From contig QEVC01000008.1 of assembly GCA_003576945.1 (NCBI GenBank), forward strand, positions 1 to 37,706: a stretch of DNA of 37,706 bases, read 5' to 3'. Positions 33,278-37,706 of the stretch are shown piece after piece; the first letter of the stretch is position 1, and every line of letters starts with the position of its first letter. The translations under genes were made by a program, and so were the position numbers. The stretch comes from Candidatus Microgenomates bacterium. GTDB lineage: Bacteria > Patescibacteriota > Microgenomatia > UBA1400 > UBA12108. The notes under the pieces are model-generated. The model made no database searches. It was not told the DNA's origin and saw only the letters and a list, made by a program, of their open reading frames with translations.

Positions 33278-34612
33278 ATGTTTTATCTTCTGGCCTTTGC
33301 CCTTTTTCTCCGCTTAATCCTAATCAATCAATCACTTTGGTTAGACGAGGCAATCCAAGCACTAGCCTTGATGGGCAAAATGGGCCCACTTTTAACCTAT
33401 GCACTCGCCGATTTTCAGCCACCCCTCTACCACTTTATTGGTTGGCTCTGGACTAGTATTTTTGGATATAGTGAACTGGCACTGCGTTTCCCATCGCTCC
33501 TCGCTGGGCTCGGCACAGTTTATGCAGCGGCCAAACTAGGTGAACTGCTTGGTGGCAAAAAGCTAATGTACTTAGTGGGAGGTCTTGCTGCCACCAACCC
33601 ACTACTCATTTACTACTCTCAAGAGGGGAGGACCTATGGTCTAACCACTTTCTTTGTGACTGCCGCTATGTACTACTACATCTTAATAACTCAAAAACAA
33701 TCAAATTCCATACAAAATACTACATACTACATACTATATACCACCCTCTTCCTCTGGACCTCATATCTCACGTGGTTCCTGCATTTGATCTTGTTTATCT
33801 ATACCATTATCATAAAGCGTCGTGATCTTATACTCACTCAGCTTATTACTGGGCTAACCCTTTTATTCTGGCTACCCTCACTCTATCAATCACTTCAGGT
33901 AGGACTCAGTACAGTTAGTAGCTCACCAGAGTGGGGCAACGTTGTAGGTGGTATCTCACTCAAAGCGCTCGCTTTGACTTGGGTTAAGGCAGTTATCGGC
34001 CGCATCTCCTTTACTCCCACCTGGGTTTACGGCTTAGTTGTTGCTTTGGCTTTCGCACTCCACGCAAGGATAGTCTTGGCCGTCAAGAGTATTCCTCTCC
34101 CAATTCTACTTTGGTTGGGTAGTATCCCAGTTCTCGCGCTCGTCTCCCTCCTACTCCCAGTCTATAGTTATACTAGGTTGCTCTTTGTCGTCCCGGCGTA
34201 CCTATTAATCCTCTCTCTCGGCTTAGTCAAACTCTCTCGATCCTGGACGTACGCAGTCATCTCACTCCAGCTCCTCTTTCTCACTGTTTTTTGGTTTAAT
34301 CCCAGTTTTCATCGTGAAGATTGGAGGGGCATAGTTGCAAGTTATGGTCCAAATGCCGTTTACGCCTTACCAAGTCTTAATCAAAATGCACCACTACTAT
34401 ACTATGGCGTCCTGAGCGGTCAGATTATCGAGCCAAAAGTGCTTAGCACCTTACCAATCTTCCCATCTCATATTATCTATATTAGGTATGTTGAGAACGT
34501 CTTTGACGTTACGAGGGCAGGCATTGCCAAGCTGAGCGCTCTCGGGTACAGTTTAGAGGCGCAGCAAGTATATCCTGGGCTCCAGGTTGATATTTATGAA
34601 AATAACAATTGA
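33278..34612 (+). CDS. GT39/PMT_2-like membrane glycosyltransferase
   Basis: A 444-residue membrane protein. LINQSLWLDEAIQA (15-28; D23, E24), DFQPPLYHFIGW and YYSQEGRTYGL are the standard motifs of bacterial ArnT/PMT-like GT-C enzymes, where the Asp-Glu pair in the first outer loop is catalytic. About ten membrane segments follow, and a soluble C-terminal piece of about 110 residues faces outward. It uses polyprenyl-phosphate sugars of the type made by the DPM1- and GtrB-like enzymes in this window. A 7-bp tandem repeat within the gene adds a Tyr/Thr-rich stretch between two helices. Confidence 0.85.
   Translation: MFYLLAFALFLRLILINQSLWLDEAIQALALMGKMGPLLTYALADFQPPLYHFIGWLWTSIFGYSELALRFPSLLAGLGTVYAAAKLGELLGGKKLMYLVGGLAATNPLLIYYSQEGRTYGLTTFFVTAAMYYYILITQKQSNSIQNTTYYILYTTLFLWTSYLTWFLHLILFIYTIIIKRRDLILTQLITGLTLLFWLPSLYQSLQVGLSTVSSSPEWGNVVGGISLKALALTWVKAVIGRISFTPTWVYGLVVALAFALHARIVLAVKSIPLPILLWLGSIPVLALVSLLLPVYSYTRLLFVVPAYLLILSLGLVKLSRSWTYAVISLQLLFLTVFWFNPSFHREDWRGIVASYGPNAVYALPSLNQNAPLLYYGVLSGQIIEPKVLSTLPIFPSHIIYIRYVENVFDVTRAGIAKLSALGYSLEAQQVYPGLQVDIYENNN
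33717..33741 (+). repeat. 7-bp tandem repeat inside the GT39-like gene
   Basis: Three copies of ATACTAC (33717-33737, the third ending in T) and a partial fourth ATAC. The unit is not a multiple of three, so gain or loss of one copy would shift the frame and end the membrane protein early. Confidence 0.75.
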
Positions 34613-35684
34613 CGTCTCTCAGATGGCCTATTCCGGAACTGGAGTGGGTCGTTACACCTTTGAGCTAGTTAAAGCTCTCCTCACACTCAACACGTCTCAT
34701 GAGTTCATCCTCTGGGCAGGGGTTCGCAAGCAGCGCTTCTATTTTGAGTCGCTTCAAACAACTGAGCCTTGGAATAAGGCAACTTGGATCTATTCTCACG
34801 TCTCACCCAAGCTAGCAGGGCTACTCTTTAACTACTCTCCACTCCACTTAGAATACTTAAGTGGCAAAACTGATCTAATCCATCTCTCGGATTGGACTGC
34901 GCCAGTTACTCGTGTGCCTACTGTCACGACTGTCCATGATCTCGCCTTCGTTAAATATCCCGAAACCGTTGACCCGCTTATCAGACACACTCAGTCTATT
35001 CGGCTCTCTCGAATCATTAGTCATGGCAATCACATCATTGCCGACTCTGTGAGTACAAAAAATGATCTCGTAGAAAAATATCAAATCAAAGATTCACAAA
35101 TAGACGTCGTTTATCCAGGCATAAGTACTACATATTCGCCAGTATCGAAGGAAGAATTGGAGCGAGTGAAAACAAAATATTCACTACCTTCACGCTATAT
35201 CCTTAGTCTCGGAACCCAGGAGCCAAGGAAAAATCTGGAAAGATTAATCGAGGCGACTAAAAATCTCGACCTTCCGTTGGTGATTGCTGGTAAATACGGC
35301 TGGGGTAAAAAACTCGGCAATCCTGCTCATGTTAACGTTTTAGGTTTTGTAGCTGAAGATGATTTGCCTGCGCTCTATAGTGGTGCAACCATCTTTTGCT
35401 ATCCATCACTCTACGAAGGTTTCGGTTTCCCCGTCCTCGAAGCCATGGCGTGTGGCACTCCAGTCGTCACTAGTAATATTAGTTCGCTCCCCGAGGTAAC
35501 CGGCGATGCTGCCATTCTTGTTGATCCAACTAATACTGAGTCGATTAAGTCTGGTATTGTTCAAGCATTATCGATGCGTGAAAAAATGATTAAAAAAGGT
35601 ATACTACGCGCCAAGCAATTCAATTGGCAAAACACTGCTAGACAAGTTATAACAATCTATGAAAAACTAAGCACTAGGCGCTAG
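34596..35684 (+). CDS. GT4 family glycosyltransferase
   Basis: A 362-residue GT-B enzyme. ITIDVSQMAYSGTGVGRYT holds the N-terminal Gly-rich loop; TVHDLAF, LSLGTQEPRKN and SLYEGFGFPVLEAMACGTPVV with E-x7-E are typical of GT4 mannosyltransferase-like proteins in O-antigen clusters. The ATG at 34596 overlaps the previous gene by 17 nt; a TTG at 34587 was not used. It resembles its downstream neighbour (same GTG-Y loop and SLYEGFG motif), suggesting an old tandem duplication. Donor likely a GDP- or UDP-hexose, not provable here. Confidence 0.9.
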   Translation: MKITIDVSQMAYSGTGVGRYTFELVKALLTLNTSHEFILWAGVRKQRFYFESLQTTEPWNKATWIYSHVSPKLAGLLFNYSPLHLEYLSGKTDLIHLSDWTAPVTRVPTVTTVHDLAFVKYPETVDPLIRHTQSIRLSRIISHGNHIIADSVSTKNDLVEKYQIKDSQIDVVYPGISTTYSPVSKEELERVKTKYSLPSRYILSLGTQEPRKNLERLIEATKNLDLPLVIAGKYGWGKKLGNPAHVNVLGFVAEDDLPALYSGATIFCYPSLYEGFGFPVLEAMACGTPVVTSNISSLPEVTGDAAILVDPTNTESIKSGIVQALSMREKMIKKGILRAKQFNWQNTARQVITIYEKLSTRR

Positions 35685-35690
35685 ATACTT

Positions 35691-36791
35691 ATGACTATAA
35701 AAATTGGTATTGATGTCAATGAGGCAAACGTCAAAAATAGGGTAGGCACGGGTCAGTATACATATCACATCCTCAAAAGAATCAAGGAGATGGATCCAGA
35801 AATTGAATACCATCTCTACCATCGCGACCCACTGGTCTCGGACATGCCAGAAGAAACTCCAAACTGGCACTATCACCACATTGGTCCGAGTCGTGCGTGG
35901 CTCTCTTTGGCTCTGCCTACAAACCTCTTTTTAACTCGCGCGCACTATCATTCTTTTTGGTCTCCCGCCCACTACACTCCAAGCTATATTGGTAGCCCAT
36001 CTGTCGTCACGATTCATGATTTAGCTTACGAATACTTTCCTGATCTTTTTCTCCCGAGTGATTTGTACAAACTTAAAAACTGGAGCAGGCACGCAGTTGC
36101 TCATGCGCGTTCCGTGATCGCAGTCTCACAGGCAACTAAGGAAGACCTAATCAAGTTGTATGGCACTGATCCAAACAAAATTACCGTGATTCACAACGGC
36201 TACGACCAAAATCTTTTTAATGTCACTTCAAAAGTTAGTTCTACCAAACTAGGACAGTACAACCTAAAAACAAACCAATATCTTCTATTCTTGGGAACGA
36301 TTCAGCCTCGTAAAAACGCGATTAAACTAGTCCAAGCCTTCCGCATCCTCAAAGAAAACGGCTATAAAGGCAAATTAGTCCTCGCCGGCAATATCGGCTG
36401 GATGGCAGAAGAGTCTCTCGAGGTAATCAAATCCTCTCCCGACCATAATGACATTGTTATGACTGGCTATGTTAGCGACGAAACTAGGCTCGCGCTCTAC
36501 CGCGGAGCCGACGTCTATATCCTTCCCTCACTCTACGAGGGGTTCGGAGTACCAGCAATCGAAGCCATGGCATCTGGAGCCCCAGTTGCCGTTGCAAATA
36601 ATAGTAGTCTTCCTGAGGTGGTGGGAACAGCCGGCAAGCTTTTTGATGAGCGTGATCCTGCCGATATTGCTCGCGCTATCTTAGAGATCAAAAAAGATCG
36701 TGAGGGATGGTCCAAAAAATCCCTCGCTCGAGCCAAACACTTTTCTTGGGATAAGTGTGCAGAGGCAACACTCAAAGTTTTGATACAATAA
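35691..36791 (+). CDS. GT4 family glycosyltransferase, related to its upstream neighbour
   Basis: A 366-residue GT-B enzyme. [21 protein letters not shown] at the start in place of the neighbour's SGTGVGRYT, then [25 protein letters not shown], and [21 protein letters not shown] with the E-x7-E motif. The order and spacing of motifs follow the 34596-35684 product. It starts 6 nt after that gene. Its last codons contain the extended -10 of the acyltransferase gene, so the next gene can be expressed on its own. Confidence 0.9.
   Translation: MTIKIGIDVNEANVKNRVGTGQYTYHILKRIKEMDPEIEYHLYHRDPLVSDMPEETPNWHYHHIGPSRAWLSLALPTNLFLTRAHYHSFWSPAHYTPSYIGSPSVVTIHDLAYEYFPDLFLPSDLYKLKNWSRHAVAHARSVIAVSQATKEDLIKLYGTDPNKITVIHNGYDQNLFNVTSKVSSTKLGQYNLKTNQYLLFLGTIQPRKNAIKLVQAFRILKENGYKGKLVLAGNIGWMAEESLEVIKSSPDHNDIVMTGYVSDETRLALYRGADVYILPSLYEGFGVPAIEAMASGAPVAVANNSSLPEVVGTAGKLFDERDPADIARAILEIKKDREGWSKKSLARAKHFSWDKCAEATLKVLIQ
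36781..36789 (+). promoter_or_regulatory. Extended -10 promoter of the acyltransferase gene, predicted leaderless
   Basis: TGA-TACAAT (hexamer 36784-36789) is six nucleotides before the ATG at 36796. It overlaps the final codons and stop of the GT4 gene. No -35 recognised. Confidence 0.55.
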
Positions 36792-36795
36792 ACCT

Positions 36796-37404
36796 ATGCA
36801 ATTCCCCCTCAAAGACAAACATGGCCATAGTTATACCTGGAGTGAAGCTTTTTTTGGCAAAGCTATCCCGAGACTCGAGAGTTACCTCCTCGACTTTTTG
36901 CTCCTCTGTCTGCACGTCACTACCTATATCCCTAGTCACACTCTCCGCAATGCTGTCTGGCGGAGCGTTGGTGTAAAACTCGGTAGTCGTAGCACCCTCC
37001 ATACTGGTGTGCGTGTCTATGATCCTCGCAATATTAGGGTGGGGGAGGGGACGATCATCGGCTACCGTACCTTTATCGACGGGAGAGACAAGGTAATAAT
37101 CGGCAACCACACCGATATCGCCAGCGAAGTCATGATCTACAGTAGTGAACACGATATTAGCAGTAGCGATTTTCACGCGACGTTAGCTCCAGTCAAAATT
37201 GGGGATTATGTCTTTATCGGCCCCCGCGCCATCATCCTCGCCGGGGTTACAATTGGAACTGGTGCGGTTGTCGCCGCCGGCGCCGTGGTGACCAAAGACG
37301 TTCCAGCTGGTACCATAGTAGGCGGCGTACCTGCCAAGCCAATCGGTGAGCGTAAAATAAAAAATTATAATTATCGTTTAGGAAGGTTTAAATTATTCCA
37401 ATGA
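36796..37404 (+). CDS. Hexapeptide-repeat O-acyltransferase (WcaF/VatB-like)
   Basis: A 202-residue protein. Residues about 65-190 show the left-handed beta-helix pattern ([14 protein letters not shown], then [18 protein letters not shown], then [18 protein letters not shown]) ending in the typical [16 protein letters not shown] holds the expected catalytic His. An N-terminal segment (about 25-45) is hydrophobic and may associate with the membrane. These enzymes acetylate sugars with acetyl-CoA as trimers. It has its own extended -10. A truncated GT2 reading frame follows in the same frame after its TGA. Confidence 0.9.
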   Translation: MQFPLKDKHGHSYTWSEAFFGKAIPRLESYLLDFLLLCLHVTTYIPSHTLRNAVWRSVGVKLGSRSTLHTGVRVYDPRNIRVGEGTIIGYRTFIDGRDKVIIGNHTDIASEVMIYSSEHDISSSDFHATLAPVKIGDYVFIGPRAIILAGVTIGTGAVVAAGAVVTKDVPAGTIVGGVPAKPIGERKIKNYNYRLGRFKLFQ

Positions 37405-37706
37405 AACCGGATCGAAGTTATCATGATCGATAACAACTCTCCCGACGATTCAGTTACTTATGTCAAGAAAAATCTCTCCGCTGTCAAAGTAATTGCCAAT
37501 AAAGATAACCGCGGTTTTGGCGGCGGTAACAACCAGGGAGCCGAAATTGCCAAAGGCAAATATCTCCTCCTGCTTAATCCTGATGCGTTTCTCGAACCTA
37601 CCTCACTGCGCATCATGGTTGATATTATGGAAAAGAGAAGCGATATTGTTTCGGTTGGTCCTCAACTTCGATACGTAGATGGCGCGATGCAGCAGTCTGC
37701 TGGGTA
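37405..37706 (+). pseudogene. GT2 (WbbL-like) lacking its N-terminus, also cut by the window edge
   Basis: The open frame after the acyltransferase TGA reads IEVIMIDNNSPDDSV, NRGFGGGNNQGAEIAKG and LLLLNPDAFLEP, unmistakable WbbL/rhamnosyltransferase-like GT2 sequence from the second strand on. The first strand (normally V-x-I-I-I-V-N-Y-N) and about 35 residues are absent. An ATG at 37401 (ATGA overlap with the upstream stop) has the position of the original start but meets a TAA ten codons on; the GT2 frame could only begin at an internal ATG at 37423. This indicates an internal deletion, or an assembly error. The 3' end is outside the window. Confidence 0.6.

Noticed and set aside
36772-37176. 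134-residue minus-strand open frame opposite the acyltransferase gene
   Set aside because: It is fully antisense to a clear hexapeptide acyltransferase and has no recognisable motif, so it is a shadow frame.

Overview
The window is a dense surface-polysaccharide and glycoconjugate biosynthesis locus, almost all on the + strand, from a bacterium with compact, low-to-moderate GC DNA. Genes abut or overlap (many ATGA stop/start overlaps, several overlaps of about 20 nt), and Shine-Dalgarno sequences are rare. Many first-in-unit genes have an extended -10 box exactly 6 nt before the start codon, which points to leaderless mRNAs. TGA is a normal stop here. This layout, the many GT-C and DUF2142 membrane proteins, and the interspersed DUF4143, AlbA_2 and AbiE genes suggest a Candidate Phyla Radiation (Patescibacteria, perhaps Microgenomates-like) genome. 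That placement is inference: no rRNA, tRNA or ribosomal gene is present to confirm it.

Layout. 1-7295: tail of an FkbM methyltransferase, a DUF2142 membrane protein, a DUF4143 AAA+ ATPase behind a palindromic promoter, a polyprenyl-phosphate-type GT2 with a DUF2304 partner, an NYN-domain nuclease-like protein, a GDP-L-fucose synthase, a GT2 and a GT8. 7315-9376: an ABC-2 polysaccharide exporter (Wzm/Wzt). 9373-16958: an AT-rich block with a GT4-GT2 fusion, a methyltransferase, a GT2, a GT11 fucosyltransferase, a tandem GT2-GT2, an FkbM methyltransferase and an HlpA-like glycosyltransferase. 16955-23406: a GT-C protein, a GT4, an AlbA_2/RecG-like protein behind a second palindromic promoter, GalE and a second DUF2142 protein. 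23366-25767 (- strand): a GT-C protein and a polyprenyl-phosphate glycosyltransferase. 25804-29320: a nuclease/phosphatase-fold protein, an unknown membrane-anchored protein, an AbiEi/AbiEii toxin-antitoxin pair and decayed sequence. 29321-37706: a MOP-type flippase, GT2, GT4, GT2, GT-C, GT4, GT4, a hexapeptide acyltransferase and an N-terminally truncated GT2.

How they fit together. Fcl and GalE supply sugar nucleotides. The soluble GT2/GT4/GT8/GT11 enzymes would assemble fucose-containing chains. Two DPM1/GtrB-like enzymes would charge polyprenyl phosphate for the GT-C membrane transferases. Wzm/Wzt and the flippase are two separate routes across the membrane. Methyl- and acyltransferases decorate the product.

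Most notable signals: (1) the DUF4143 ATPase and the AlbA_2 gene, unrelated proteins about 17.5 kb apart, share the same operator design (GTTTCC-N9-GGAAAC centred on the -35, with a candidate -10 at the same distance), and both overlap the next sugar gene by ATGA; (2) repeated leaderless promoter architecture; (3) an AT-rich cassette whose edges fall inside wzt and inside the HlpA-like glycosyltransferase gene, as expected for exchange of the glycan-specific core; (4) an AbiEii toxin with Asn in place of a conserved Asp; (5) an orphan minus-strand terminator inside the 3' end of the NYN gene.
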